A stretch of 64,000 nt of DNA from Artemia franciscana (taxonomy: Eukaryota; Arthropoda; Branchiopoda; Anostraca; Artemiidae): positions 22,439,637 to 22,503,636 of the forward strand of contig NC_088883.1 of NCBI RefSeq assembly GCF_032884065.1, given 5' to 3'. Both the position numbers and the translations under genes were made by a program. Shown in pieces: positions 1 to 12,264 of this stretch (position 1 is its first letter; each line of letters opens with the position of its first letter). Below the pieces are notes generated by a model that saw only the letters and a program-made list of their open reading frames with translations, was not told the origin of the DNA and made no database searches.

Positions 1-1562
1 AAAATTAAAAAAAATATATAATAAACATCCTCTAGACCCATTGATCGAATTTACCTTTCAGAGGCTGTCTTTCTTTTTTTTTCTTTTTTTTTTCTGGGAC
101 AAGTAGGGAGCCTGTCGTCCTAAAATGAATCAGTCATCTGTTGTACCTCTGTTTACTGTTACTGGAGAGCGATTCAAACTTCAGTCCACCATCTCCAGAG
201 GAGAGACCTTCAGCACTACAGTACAGGGGTGGATCCAGGATTTTCTTTAGAGGGGGGGGGCATAATAGGTTGCTTCGATAAACTTTGCGAACTAAGAAAT
301 GCCCGGAATTAAAAGGGAACCTCGATGATTATGTGTTGTAGGTAGGTAGTGGAAATCGTCGTAAATTTAATCTAAAATCTGGTGTCAGGTGAGGGCTTAA
401 GTTCTAGTAAATCTGTTGAAATTAAAATAGTACAAAAATATTGATACAAAACATAGTAAATTATAAAAACTGCCCTGCCATAAAAAAAAAAAATAAAAAG
501 CTGTTCACCATCTATAAAAAAAAAGATATTTAATAGTTTCTGCATATTTTTTTGCCTTTGCACTTCTGACCAATATAGCAAGTGAATTAAGCTTTTTATT
601 GAAAAAAAAAAAAAAAAAAAAAGGATAGGTCTCGAACCATTTTTTGGATTCATGCACTTTTTGTGACAATTTGTATAGGTCAAACCATTTAGCATGTTGC
701 CTAACTTTGTGGCATCGCTTAGTAACTATGATAGTAATGAAGAGTGTGAAATGAGGATAAAGACAAAACTTGTATATTAGTAGAAGATATATTAAACATT
801 AAATACTAGTTCTTTTAGGGGTGTAACAAGAAAAACAGAGCGAAGAAATAGAAATGCATAGAAGAAATTTGAAACGAGAGTTTTAAGTACAGGCAGTAAA
901 GCATTAACCAATCACTGTTTCTTTTTAAAAATAGCGTTTTTATAAACGGTATCAATTTTGATAAAACAATCAAAAATCTACTAATCAAAATTTTACTTTT
1001 CATAACGTAGCGTATCTTTCCGCTTTTTAAAGTTCAACATGTTTCGCTTAAATTACAGAATTTACAATTTTTATAAGAACAATTCTATTTCTCTATTTCC
1101 ACTCCCGCCATATCTATTTATTGCACAATCGATGTCTACTTCAATATTTCAGTGAATATTTGTAATGGCCAGTCCTGTCAGTCTAGAGTCCTGTCAGTTT
1201 AGAGCTCTTCGCTGGAATTTCATCTTTTATTCAACCTAAAATATTCGAATAAAGCCCAAAATCGTCAGAAAAATATGGATTCTAATAAAGATTCTTCTAT
1301 AATAAATTAATTTTAATTAATTCTAATTAATAAATTTATTCTAATAAAGGTATGTTCTTTAAACTAGGTGTATGAGTTGAAATACTCCTTGAAAAACAAA
1401 TAATTATGTGTTTGTTATCTTTGTTTTTGATAGGTATAGATTGGTGATCATATTCTCAGAGTTTCAAGCTGTGGAGATTTCTAATTAATCTTTTTTTAAT
1501 CTCGGTATTTTCAGATATTAAATTCAAACGCTTAAATCTTGACATGTCTGTTGAGCACAAAA
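1..1562. other. AT-rich spacer, no gene recognised
   Basis: The stretch is AT-rich with several A and T homopolymers (a long A run near 601-622). Short open frames of 60-107 codons on the minus strand are dominated by poly-F and poly-K from those runs and resemble nothing I know. Near 229-262 a 'ggatccaggattttc' segment followed by a G run resembles the end of the CAGG/GTATCCAGG-type inverted-repeat elements seen complete at 15.57 and 61.96 kb, so a truncated copy may lie here. Confidence 0.5.
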
Positions 1563-1870
1563 AAAAATAATAATAATAATTTATTTATCACCCACTTTAC
1601 AAAAACAGAGGTTAAGTGTAGTAAAATACAAAAGAAAAAGAGCAAAAGTAATACAAGAAACAAATTTAATCACATACAGAAAAAAGACGGATAAGGCGAT
1701 GAAAACATCCTAGCCTAGAAATCGCTTCAATAGCTAGATTGGCAGATAATTTTTCGAAAGCACCAGTAATATCTGTCGCACAATACTTTTTAACCAGTTT
1801 TGTATTCCGGTAAGAACGAGGTAGATATAAAAGAAATTCAGTACTGGTAATAATTTATACGAATACGTTT
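1563..1870 (-). mobile_element. Probable LINE/SINE 3' end with (TTA)n tail
   Basis: Read on the minus strand the segment ends in GATAAATAAATTATTATTATT followed by T/A-rich sequence. That is the usual form of a non-LTR retroposon 3' tail in invertebrates. The preceding 250 bp on the same strand have no long open frame and would be a 3' untranslated region. No reverse transcriptase motif is visible, so the family and the 5' boundary are unknown. Confidence 0.35.
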
Positions 1871-4730
1871 TAGATGACACAAATTTCAAATGAAATTTGA
1901 CTCAAGTTTAGCATTAAGTAAGAGAATTTTCCTGTAAAAATGTTGATTTATGAACAACTAATTGTGGAAATATGATTGGATGGCATGTATCAAAATAAGT
2001 ATAAGAATCTTCAGTGGTATATGTGGTAGTTTTATATGTAGTAGACAATTTTATGGACCAATATATGCAACCCCTGTACAAGAACATAGCTATATTATGT
2101 GACTGGTTGGTATTGAGAAGGTGAGAAATTCTGAAGTAATGTTGCAGTTTTATTCTGTTTCCGTGGTTAACTCAAGTTGTTCGAATTTCCCCTTTTTTTT
2201 ATTTATTTTTATTTTTAAACCTTTAAAAAAAAGTAAGACTGTTCCACTGATTCAAACTGAGAATTCAGAGACCCATCTATACCAGCTAGATAAAGCAAAC
2301 AAATAATTATTTGCCTTCTTTTATAAACAGTTTTTCGAAAATCTACTCTTCTTAAATGATTACTCCAACCTTTAAAGGAGTATTTTGTCTCATATACTTA
2401 GTTTTAAGTATTTACTTCTACAAACTTTTATTAAAGTTTAAAGAGTATGGCCTTTATTTTAATGTTTTAGGATGAACAGAGGTGATTTGTCAAATAATCT
2501 AGAACTTAAATTAGATGAAAATAGGCAGTAAAATGGCCACCATTGGCCACCAATTAAAGTGGCCACCATTTGCTCCCCAAAACTTAAGTTAATAATGTTT
2601 GCACTTCTCATACATTTACGTTTATTACACAAATCCCTTAAGAACAACAATGTTGTAAAAACCACCCTGCTTCGCAAAAAATGCAAACCCAAAAAACCAA
2701 AAGAGACAGCTCAAAAAAGTAATGATCTAAGTTTCTTTGCCTCAGTGCCATAGCAAAACTCGAAAACAAAATTTTTAAGGATTATATATTTTTATTAAAA
2801 AATTATTTTTATTTATTTTATTTATTGTTTTATATATTATACAAAATATATTATTTTTATATATTTAATATATTTTATATATTATATATTTACATATTAT
2901 TTTATGTATTATTTCATTTTTATTTATTATTCATTTTATTTAAAAATATTTTAATTAAAAAACAATTAAACATTTTGCTTTTCAGCCCCGTTAAGACAGT
3001 AAAATTCTGAAATATCATTTTGACAGCCTAAAGAAGTAAGGATTTTAAATTTCCCCTCTTTGTTATTACGAAATGAAGATTTTCGCCTCCCAGTTGGCTT
3101 TTCTGGTAAAACGGACAGATTCCCTTGATAAACCTAAATTTAATTAAATACTTTTTAGCAGTATGCGTCATTAGTAAAATCTAACAGAGACCGCACAAAG
3201 TAACTAAAACCTTGTTTCAAAACAGTCTTAATAATTAAAAGCTTGTTGAAAACTAAACCATTAAAAACCAATTACAAAAACAAAACTTGCTTTCAAACCC
3301 AAGCCAGAGTAAGCGGACCCAAACACAAATCCACCACTAGGTCAGGGGGTGCACCCCTCCCCGCTTATTTGTTGTTAAGGTATTTGTAGTTAGTTTAAGT
3401 GTAGTTAATCAATATTTGTATTGAAATATCCCTCTGTTCTCAAATGCTTCAAGGAAAAAAAAAGTGAATCTAGTCACTTTTAAATGTTACTTCTACCATT
3501 CTACTTCACATACCATTTTTCTCGTCTACTTTGTGTGCTCTTTTATCACATGTGCATGAAATATAAATATAAAGTATTTAAAATATTCTATATATGAAAT
3601 ATTAATAAATATAATAATTTATAAATATAAAATATTCATAGAATATAAAATAATCGGAATATCTTGTATGTTTTCAAAAACAAAATATAGAATAGCTGGG
3701 CATATTCATGCGCGTTTTCTTTAAACAATCCAATTTTCAGTTCAAGATTTTGGAAGGTAATCAATAAATAAAGCGTTTGCATTTGCCAACTGACTATATT
3801 TACTCAATTCATAATCACTTTTATTAAAGCCCTAGTAGAACCACAAAGTGGATAAGGTTGTGGAGGGGCAGCCCAATGTTGTTCAACGTACTTTTAAATG
3901 TTAATGTCATTGTTTAGTTTCATTTGAAGAAAAATTGCTTTTAAAACTTTATTTTATTCCTAGTAAAACTGGGTGTAATTATTCAGCAAATATATTTGAC
4001 AAGTTTTTACAAAACGGAAAAATTTCTAATTTTGCCCTATCATGAATTTGAAAGCATGAAGAAAAATAAAATGATTCAAAATTATTTATAATTTTATGAT
4101 TTAACTGATACAATAAATTCTATTTTCTATTTTAGACAATAAAGTTAAGACGTCATGAATATGTAAAATCAAAAGGCTGTTTTGTCGAAATTTCCTTACC
4201 ATTTTCGTAAAGTCGGAAAAAACCTAGACGGTAATCCGTATGAAAAATGTTACACACTATAGACAGACCGAAACTAACATTTTCTTGATTAGACATAGAT
4301 TCGAACCAGAGTCCGTGTTCGTCTCGAGAAAGGATGGGAACGGGAACGTTCTATTTTAAACACAGGAGAAATTCCTAGCTGAAATATTTGAGATGAATCA
4401 AGCACACGTTCTCATTTCATAGATGGGGCCAATAATATTTATTCAAATATTTTAGCAAATAAAAAAAACTTAAAAATTGTAAAATATATTTTACTTACGT
4501 ATACTATGCCATGGGGAAAGCTTCTGAACTTAAACTTGACTTTTCATTGGTGCAACATTTTGGTACAGTTTTTTTTTTTTTATTTACTAGAACGTAAGCC
4601 GTGAAGTTATGTCAGGATATGTTTTTGTGAAGAGCCGTTACATATTTGGGGAGATTGTGACGAAAAGCCCATCGCCTCGCTTTCATTAATTCTGCCAACG
4701 AGTAAAAAAGAATTTTGAATCACAAAGCTG
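1871..4730. other. AT-rich spacer, no gene recognised
   Basis: Very AT-rich sequence, including a low-complexity TTTTATATATT-type block at about 2780-2970 that yields an artefactual Y/F/I-rich open frame. I see no exon with convincing splice sites, no coding homology and no clear inverted-repeat element. A GATTCGAACC box on the plus strand (about 4308-4317) would be a Pol III B box on the minus strand, but no T-arm pairing supports a tRNA. Confidence 0.45.
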
Positions 4731-5180
4731 TTGCACAAAGCCCCAAGATTTTGCCCATTTTTCATGGATTTTGTCATAAATTTACTGAACTTACCAAAAA
4801 AAAATATGTCGTTTGGTGAAAACGACTGTCCCGTCGGTGAGATCCGTTTTCCCCAAGATGTTTGGCTATTTCAACTTGACCAGTCTGCCAGAACTAGGGG
4901 GCATAGTCGGAAACTATATCAGAAGAGAGCTACCACTAGACTACGCAGTAACTTCTTCACTTACAGAATAGTGAGTTTGTGGAATTCTCTCACCGAAAAA
5001 GCAGTCACTACCCCCAATACTGCTGCTTTTAAAAGAGCCGTTGATGGAGAATGGTCATCAAAGCCGTGGCGAACTGAGTGGGATGCCACTGAGACGTCCC
5101 ACCATCATCATCACTAACCAGCGATTCTAAAGGATTTAATCCTTATTTCGCTGGACAATGCGATTTAAGGTAATTATTGC
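4731..5180 (+). mobile_element. LINE ORF2 C-terminal fragment (CR1/L2-like), 5'-truncated
   Basis: The open frame 4731-5117 becomes recognisable from about 4860. It carries the motif series of the region after the reverse transcriptase in CR1/L2-type LINEs: a TRGHSRKLYQKRATT stretch, then FFTYRIVSLWNSL, then a terminal FKRAVDGEW-like segment. The start of the frame is probably not LINE. The copy ends with a short run of CAT repeats encoding His, a stop at 5115-5117, and a 3' tail containing GCGATTTAAGGTAATTATTG. The same tail motif ends the LINE copies near 29.9, 31.9 and 31.1 kb, so all four belong to one family. Endonuclease and RT domains are absent, as expected of 5' truncation. It is non-functional on its own. 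Confidence 0.8.
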
Positions 5181-7394
5181 TGTAGAGATGGATGAAACCT
5201 ATTAAAGAGCAAACCATGGCACCTATTTGGTTTGATGCCTCAGTCTCTGAAGTTGGTCTCTTACGAGCAAAAAATGAAATAGGTCCATAACTCCAAAAAT
5301 TAGAATTAAATCAAAAAACGAAGTAGATTTTTGAGCCGAATTGTTTGAAACCATTATATAGGAAAATTATAGTCGCTTTGCAGTTTACATAATAACTTTA
5401 GCGATCCTAAACTGAGAACAATTTTTTTTCTCTCTACAGAAATAAATCACAAGGTTATAGAGATAAGCACTTTAGGAGTCGAGCCAAAAAAAGATTGGTT
5501 CCAGGAGGCAAATTAGAAACTTTTCTACTACACAACTATAGGAAAACGTAGTTTTTCCTAAAAACAAATGATTTTGTTTTTAAAATTACTTTTGTTAATT
5601 ATGAAAAGTTTTTAAATAAGTTAATTTCCTTTCAAATGAGCCATTAAACAGTTCTCTATTTTCCAGTGCCGAGCTACCTAAGGCGAAAAACAAAACGGAA
5701 AAAAAAGATGCCGTCGATTTAGAATATCGTTGCGCAGCGACTTTTCTTGGTCAAACCAACATACTTTCCTTGTTATTCAAGCCAAGAGACAGTTGGTTTC
5801 CTATATAGTTGTGTTGGACAAGGCGGTTCTAATGGTTTACTATTTTATCAGACTCTAGTTTTGGGAGTTATGTTTCATGTTTTAGGAGTTGTGCTTTTGT
5901 TTTTTATTATGTCTTAGGAGTTATACTTTTGTTTTTTTGCTCTCCTATTAGATTGCAAGCTACCGCTGCAACCCGGATATTGAAACAGTTGGATGCCTAG
6001 TTTAGTGTCTGCTCTATTTACAAATCTGATAACTCTAGTAATATCTGAAAACTCACATATTTTCTTCTGTAGAATCCGAATTGTATCATTCAGCTTTTCT
6101 ATCACCGAGTTCAATATAGCTTTTGAGGTTGTTGTTTCTCCTAATTCGTTGTTTAGACAACGCTTTGTAGGGGTATAATGAGACAACACGTTCTGCGGAT
6201 GAAGGATGACAAATTGCCAAAGACTGTCCTTGTCGGCCAGCCGTCTAGGACCGAAAAAAAGAAGGTCGTCCCCAAATAGTGTGAGAGGAAATCATAAGGA
6301 AACATATAAGGAAAATGGAAATTTTTTGGAGGGTGTAAAGAGGTAGGCCTTAAATAGATTGGAACGGAGGAGTGTGGGTAGCTGTGTTGGCCTCAGGTGA
6401 CTTGATGCTGCAGTGAGTTGTTAGCAGTAGTATTCAATGCGGCAACATTGGCAAAATGCGGTTCCAGATGGAAGAAAAAGGTTTTTATTTCGATGTCCAT
6501 GGTATGCTGCTCGGCGTCACAATAACAAGAAATAACCTCTCAAAGCTATAACACAATTTAATCAAGCATAACTTCAGTAAAAAAAAAACTCTAGAAATTT
6601 GACTCAATGAACCACTACTTCCACTAGAAAACTAACCATTGAGTCAGACAAATTAGCTAAAAACTTCGACTAGACTTGAACAGGGGGCAAGACCATTAAT
6701 TTGGCTGAACGAGGTCATACTGATTGGCCATGAACGAAGATCCATACCATTGCTTCTACTCTTCAATTTTTGAAAACCGTCCGATTAGAGGTAACAGTTC
6801 TTTGACGGATAGTCTTACCGTCTGAAAATAAGGAATAATTCTTCAGGACAAGAAAAAACATTATTTCCTGAAGTATTCTGTAGGTCATGATTATGTAACT
6901 GATATCTCTATATTATTAAATAATGGGATAAAATAAGAGGATTTAGAAAGATTTTGCACAATATATACAAGTATTTCTTACATTTAAAATTAAAAAATAA
7001 AAAATGTTTTTCAGTTATGTCTTGTTAATGATATTTTCATGACTTTGATTGGTATAAACCATTCAAAGCAATTTTATTTTTGACTTTAGATACCTACCGA
7101 AAGTTCACCAGTTTTGTCATTTATCACTTATAAGCTTTGCTGATGATTAACTTGATACATTATAAATCGGCTTTTTTGTAATTCTCAAAGTTTATACCTA
7201 AATTACTAATACAAAATGTTCAAGAGAATTCATATTTTCAGAAAAAATTCTAAATTCTGCCTTTATGGATATGGTAGCCTATATGAATCAACATCTTTTT
7301 CCAGGTTTCGATTTTATTTTATTGTTTTTTGTTTTTTTTTTCAATGAGCCATTGAGTTCATGCAAATGCTGAGAAGGCCTCCGTGCAAAAAAAA
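5181..7394. other. Spacer with one unassigned minus-strand open frame
   Basis: Mostly AT-rich. A 91-codon frame on the minus strand at 5914-6189 is helix-prone (many E, K, I and L, with a stretch resembling a short coiled coil) and ends in a basic tail. I do not recognise it, and no conserved motif or clear splice pair identifies it as an exon. Nothing else between 5181 and 7394 looks like a gene or an element with defined ends. Confidence 0.3.
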
Positions 7395-7395
7395 T

Positions 7396-7836
7396 GGTAA
7401 AATATTCAATAATTCTCAGAAATGACTTATGAATAAAGTGTATGTACCACTCGATGCCTTTTTTTTATGCCATTTCCAAATTTAAAATCGTTTTTGGCGC
7501 AAATTCAATTTTAACCTAAGCCTGACTTAATCTAGCCCAACCTTACCCAAATATATAGTCCATATTATATATTTCCCATGCGTTTAGTGATTATTGATTT
7601 CGTTACTGTCAATTCAATTTATTGGTAAACCGGTTTTAACAAGACGAACACTAACAAGTATATAAGCCGTATCTAAAAAAAAACAAAAAAGGCATCATCT
7701 TTGAGGGCCCTTAAAGGGCTTAAATTTTAATTTGTGCCAAAAACAACATTTATTTTCGAAAAGAGGATAAAAAAGGCATCAAATGGTAATTTGATTTTAT
7801 TCATAGGTCGTTTATGTGAATTGTTCAATATTTGCC
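7396..7836. mobile_element. Terminal-inverted-repeat element, about 440 bp
   Basis: The left end begins GGTAAAATATTCAATAATTC and the right end is its diverged reverse complement, GAATTGTTCAATATTTGCC. The two arms match over roughly 120 bp, including a shared A-run plus GGCATC segment. No coding capacity is present, so this is a MITE or foldback derivative. The GGTAAAAT terminus resembles the start of the 638-bp Mutator-like elements at 33.64 and 44.40 kb. The flanking 9 bp agree only partly, so no target duplication can be claimed. Confidence 0.6.
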
Positions 7837-8200
7837 AAGAAAACATGCAAACCAGACCTAGCATTACTACTCAACGGATTTTGACCTAAGCTACTACACA
7901 CTTGTGCGTTTTTGTCAGAAATTTTACTAGTAAACAAATCAGATTTGCTATACTCGGGTATGTTTTTGATTAGCTACATTTTTGATGCGTTTTTTAGATA
8001 TTCTATTCGAATAGGATCATCTAGTTATCTAGATTCTTTCTCTGCAAAACAAAGGGCAATAAAATTATGGACAAAATACTGGGCAACAAAAACAAAACAC
8101 TGGGAAAATACTGGGCCTAAATAAGCAAAGAAATTTGTTTACAAACAAGAAATATGAAATATGTCGCTCTCTTCTGAGTTTACCCCAGGAGTTTATTATA
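7837..8200. other. Spacer
   Basis: About 360 bp between two inverted-repeat elements. A 70-codon plus-strand frame at 7912-8124 has no recognisable motif. I see no gene. Confidence 0.4.
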
Positions 8201-8362
8201 GGCCCATTCACGACGAGATTTTACTGAAACCAAGACTTAGCTAGCGTTAATTTGAGTCAATCGGAATTTTTCAGCCCATCAGAAAACTCACAAAAAATCT
8301 GATTGGCTCAAATTAGCGCTAGCTAAATTTTGGTATTAGTAAAATTGCATCGTAAATTGGCC
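8201..8362. mobile_element. Small MITE with 70-bp inverted repeats
   Basis: A 162-bp element beginning GGCCCATTCACGACGAGATT and ending in the diverged complement (GCATCGTAAATTGGCC). The arms match over about 70 bp and share the inner palindromic segment TTAGCTAGCGTTAATTTGAG. The loop is only about 20 bp. It is non-coding. No unambiguous target duplication flanks it, so the superfamily is not assigned. Confidence 0.75.
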
Positions 8363-8980
8363 TTTTCTGATACTTGAAACTTTCAACGATATTTCGCTTG
8401 CTCAGCTTGCTCAGAAAATTCAGAACAGAACACGAATTTATTAGTCAAAATCTCAAAAAAGTGATTATGGAACACAATTTTGTTTTGGCTATGAAACTGT
8501 CTCAGAAAATCGGCTTGAGCCATAGCCTTAATTTTTAAGCTTATGTTTCTAATAGGTGATGCCTTGATTCTAAAACTGAAGAATTAAATTATATTGATAC
8601 CTTGAATCAAAATTGAAATTACGTTTTTTGTCTTGTCTTGTTATCGCACAACAATATTTTAGTATTTAACTTTTTTTTCACGCAGAACTCTTTTTTAAAT
8701 CTTTCTTCTATTTGGCATAACATTTACATTTCTACAATTGCAGGTATTCTAACCATACACCTTGGAACACAACTAACACTAAATAACGCTGTTTCGGGCT
8801 TTGTTTCTTAGTGAGTAGATTAAACCTTATACAGCTAATACAGCCCTTATATTTCAATAGCATTCAATTCGGCATAAACGGATTTTCCGAGTCCAACACT
8901 GATGCCAGTCTTACAACGTCACATCTAATCGAAGTAGACTTCCAATTTAGGTATTTTCGAAGACTATGCTGCCTTTCTAT

Positions 8981-9179
8981 GACGTACAGATACAGTTCAA
9001 ATAGGGATAAATCCCTTTATTAGAAAATGAAAAACAATGATAAAAATTTGGGATATTTCGATCACATACATAGCGACCGTCACATAGTAAATGAAAGGTC
9101 GTATAAGTGACCGAAATATCCAGAATTTTCACAGTCTAATAAAGGGATTTATTCCTGTTTGAACTGTTATTTGTACGAC
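8981..9179. mobile_element. MITE with inverted repeats starting GACGTACA/GTCGTACA
   Basis: The arms read GACGTACAGATACAGTTC on the left and, complemented, GTCGTACAAATAACAGTTC on the right. They then continue through a shared AATAAATCCCTTTATTAGA segment toward the middle. Length is about 200 bp with no coding content. The phrase GACTTCCAATTT occurs at 8938-8949 and again at 9177-9188, but not exactly abutting both ends, so I do not call it a target duplication. Confidence 0.7.
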
Positions 9180-9439
9180 TTCCAATTTTTAGTTTCTTTT
9201 AACATTTACGCGCATTAAAGCGTAAATTGAACCATCAAATTACATGCCATTGAGAAACTTATCTCATTAGATCTTTAAATAACTAAATATTGACAACCAA
9301 ACACATTTACAAACATACGAAGCTAACAAAAGCAAAGTAAACTGAAGCTTAGAGTCTAAGAATGGTGCAAGTTTTACTGCACCAAGCTAAGGCAAACATT
9401 TTCATTTATATTGTTGTGAAATAAAAACTCAATTTTACT

Positions 9440-11720
9440 TTTTATAATAGTTTGTATAATAAAAAAAAAAACAAGTTGCGCCGTACTAAGACATGAAACT
9501 GAAAAAGACACCTCATTTTCAGACTTACCACATCAAGCTAAATTTGAGCAATTACCACAAACGAAAAAAAACGATGATTATCTAGAATTATGTCCTTGCG
9601 TTTTTTCTATTATTCAAATTTACTTATTTGGTTTTCTCTATTTGGTGTTGTGTTTTTTAGTTCTTCGTCTTGGTACCCTTTCCGAAAACAGATGAAAAAA
9701 AGAACCCAATTAGAGATGACACATGAAAGCCTAAGTTGGGATTCGAAATAAGAGCTCTGAGACATGGATTCATTCTAAATATCAAATTTCATTAAGATCC
9801 GATGACCTATTCGTAAGATAAAAATACCCTAATTTTCACGTTTTCCAAGAATTCCGGTTTCCCCCTCCAACTCCCCCTAATGTCACAGGATCCGGTCAGA
9901 ATTTAAAATTAGAACTTTAAACCACAAGATCCTTCTAAATATCAAATTTCATTAAGATCCGATGATCTATTCGTAAAATAAAAATAACCTAATTTTCAGG
10001 TTTTCCAAGAATTCCGGTTTCCCCCTCCAACTCCCCCCAATGTCACAGGATTTGGTCAGAATTTAAAATTAGAACTTTAAACCACAAGATCCTTCTAAAT
10101 ATCAAATTTCATTAAGATCTGGTCACCCTTTCGTAAGTTACAAATATCTCATTCTTCCAAATTACCCGTCACCCGCCCCCCAACTCCACCAAAGAGAACA
10201 GATCCGGTCAGGTAATGACAGTAACGTATCTTAGACAGGTTTTATTCTTCCCATCCAGTTTCATCCTGATCTCTCCGCTTTAAGTATTTTCTAAGATTTC
10301 CGGTACCCCCCCCCCCCCCAACTGCCCCCTAATGACGCTGAATCCGGTTGAGATTCAAACTAAGAGATCTGAGTTACGAGGTCCTTCTAAACATGAAGTT
10401 TCATGAAGATCCGATCACTCCTTCGTAAGCTAAAAATACGTCATTTTTTCTAATTTTTCAGAATTACCCCCCCCCCCCCAATAGAACGGATCCGTTCCAA
10501 TTATGTCAATCACGGATCTAAGACTTCTTCTTATGTTTCCTACCAAGTTTCATCCCGATCCCTCCAATCTAAGCATTTTCCATGATTTTAGGCTCCCTCC
10601 CCCCAAACTCCCCCCAATGTCACCAGAACCGGTCGGGATTTAAAACGAGAGCTTTGAGACACAATATCCTTCTAAATATCAAATTTCATTAAGATCCGAT
10701 CACCCATTCGTAAGTTAAAAACACCACATTTCTTAGAATTAACCCCCCCCCCAACTACCCCAAAGATATCGGATCCATTTCGGTTATGTCAATCATGTAT
10801 CTAAAACTTGTGCTTATTTTTCCCACCAAGTTTCATCCCGATCCCTCCACTTTAAGTGTTTTCCAGGATTTTAGGTTTCCCCCTCCCAACTTCACCCCAA
10901 TATCACCAGATCCAGTTGTGATTTAATATAACAGCTCTGAGACACGATATCTGTCCACACACCAAATTTCATTAAGATCTGATCAACCGTTCATAACTTA
11001 AAAATACTTCCTTTGTTCTATTTTTTCCGAATTAACCGGCCCTCCACTCCCCCCCCCCCAGATGGTCAATCCGGAAGAATGAATATTTCTAATTTAATCT
11101 GGTCTGGTCCCTGATACGCCTGCCAAATTTCATCGTCCTAGCTTACCAGAAAGTGCCTAAAGTAGCAAAACCGGGACCAACAGACCGACAGAATTTGCGA
11201 TTGACTTAACAAGGAGAATCGCACCTCTTTCTCAGACTTACCAAATCCGGTTAAATCCGAATATCACGTTAATTAACAGAAAGGAATACTTATTTAAAAT
11301 TATATACTAAAGCTTTTTTATATTATCTAAATTTATTAATTTAATTTCATCTACTTAATGTAGTGTTTCGTCTTGAAATCCTTCACTAAAAAGAGATGAT
11401 AAGCGAAGCTCGCCCCAATTAGACATGATATATAAGGCCAAGTCTGTACTATACCTATGCATAACAGAAAACACACGCCATTTTCTGCCTTACTGAATCA
11501 ATTTTAATTTAAACCATCATAAATAAGAAATAAAACGGAATCTTAATATGCCCTCGTGCATTTTCTATTGCTCAAATTTATGGAATTGTTTTCTATTTGG
11601 TGATGAACTTCTTAGTGTTTCGTCCTGACACCTTTATTTCTACTACTACTACTACTATCACTACTACAAGAGAAAAAAAACCCACCCCAATTAGAGATGA
11701 CACAAAGAAACTAACAAACT
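9440..11720. repeat. Tandem-unit array (inverted copy of the 48.5-kb family) between three older repeats
   Basis: From about 9725 to 11215 runs an array of diverged units. Each holds a phrase such as AAATATCAAATTTCATTAAG, a C homopolymer run and a CCGGTCAGATTTAAA-like phrase. The phrase recurs at about 9777, 9936, 10097, 10390, 10674 and 10960, so spacing is near 160 or near 285-293 bp. The right end (GACCGACAGAATTTGCGATTG, 11186-11206) equals the subterminal sequence of the giant element at 57.04-57.06 kb, but its terminal hairpin is missing. Flanking it, three diverged copies of another repeat of about 240 bp (about 9505-9725, 11222-11430 and 11470-11710) share a TTTTCAGACTTACCA start and a CCCAATTAGAGATGACACA end. 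A (TAC)n tract lies near 11641-11667. Confidence 0.7.
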
Positions 11721-11737
11721 AGCATAATTTTCGAACA

Positions 11738-11795
11738 GATGTTGACAAGCATTAGCTTGTCAACAACATAAGCTTGTCAACAGTTGACAAGCATC
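11738..11795. repeat. Cluster of overlapping hairpins (GTTGACAAGC/GCTTGTCAAC)
   Basis: Within about 55 bp the ten-base word TTGACAAGC and its complement GCTTGTCAA occur four times in the order forward, reverse, reverse, forward. Alternative stem-loops or a small cruciform are possible. It lies just beyond the last copy of the 240-bp repeat and could be an element terminus. No CTRR or TIR context proves that. Confidence 0.55.
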
Positions 11796-12264
11796 AATTC
11801 CTATTTCTCGGATTTAAAATTTGTTGTTTCTTATCAGTGACAAGTTTAGATAGACATATACAGTCATCGGCCAATGACCGAATATTTCACCCACAAAAAT
11901 AGGCATAGTCAAGCAATTTTGACTCTTTTCCATATTTACCTAGCCTCAATTATGACCTATTGCTTTGCATTACGTGCCTACGCACTAAACTATAATATGC
12001 TGCAGAATTAATACTAAATGAGCTGTGAGTGGAAGCAGTAATATATCAATTTGGCATACAATTCACCTGAAGCCCTTTATAATTTATTATAATTTACTTT
12101 ACTTTTATAATAAATATAATTTATAACTTATTATATATAATTTATTATACTTTATAATAAACTTATACTTACAATTTATCATACTTTATAATTATAATTA
12201 TATTCCCTTTATAATTTTCATCATTTTATGTGTAAAATAATTAGCCTCTCCCCTGAAAAAAAAA
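11796..12264. other. AT-rich spacer
   Basis: AT-rich sequence with reiterated TTATAATTTA-type phrases at about 12070-12215. No gene or bounded element is visible. Confidence 0.4.

Noticed and set aside
4300-4330. Possible tRNA on the minus strand (GGTTCGAATC)
   Set aside because: Only the B-box-like word is present. The T stem does not pair and no cloverleaf can be drawn.
5095-5114. Run of His codons resembling a hexahistidine tag (possible vector)
   Set aside because: It is a CAT/CATCAT microsatellite at the end of a decayed LINE frame. The surrounding sequence is LINE on both sides with no vector sequence.
5914-6189. Possible coiled-coil gene on the minus strand
   Set aside because: Reported only as an unassigned frame. 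Single short frame, no homology I can name and no supported exon borders.
8811-9023. 70-codon plus-strand frame
   Set aside because: Its second half runs into the inverted repeat of the MITE at 8981-9179, so the frame is fortuitous.
8938-9188. GACTTCCAATTT direct repeat around the 9.0-kb MITE as target duplication
   Set aside because: The left copy is about 40 bp away from the element end, so it does not abut both termini.
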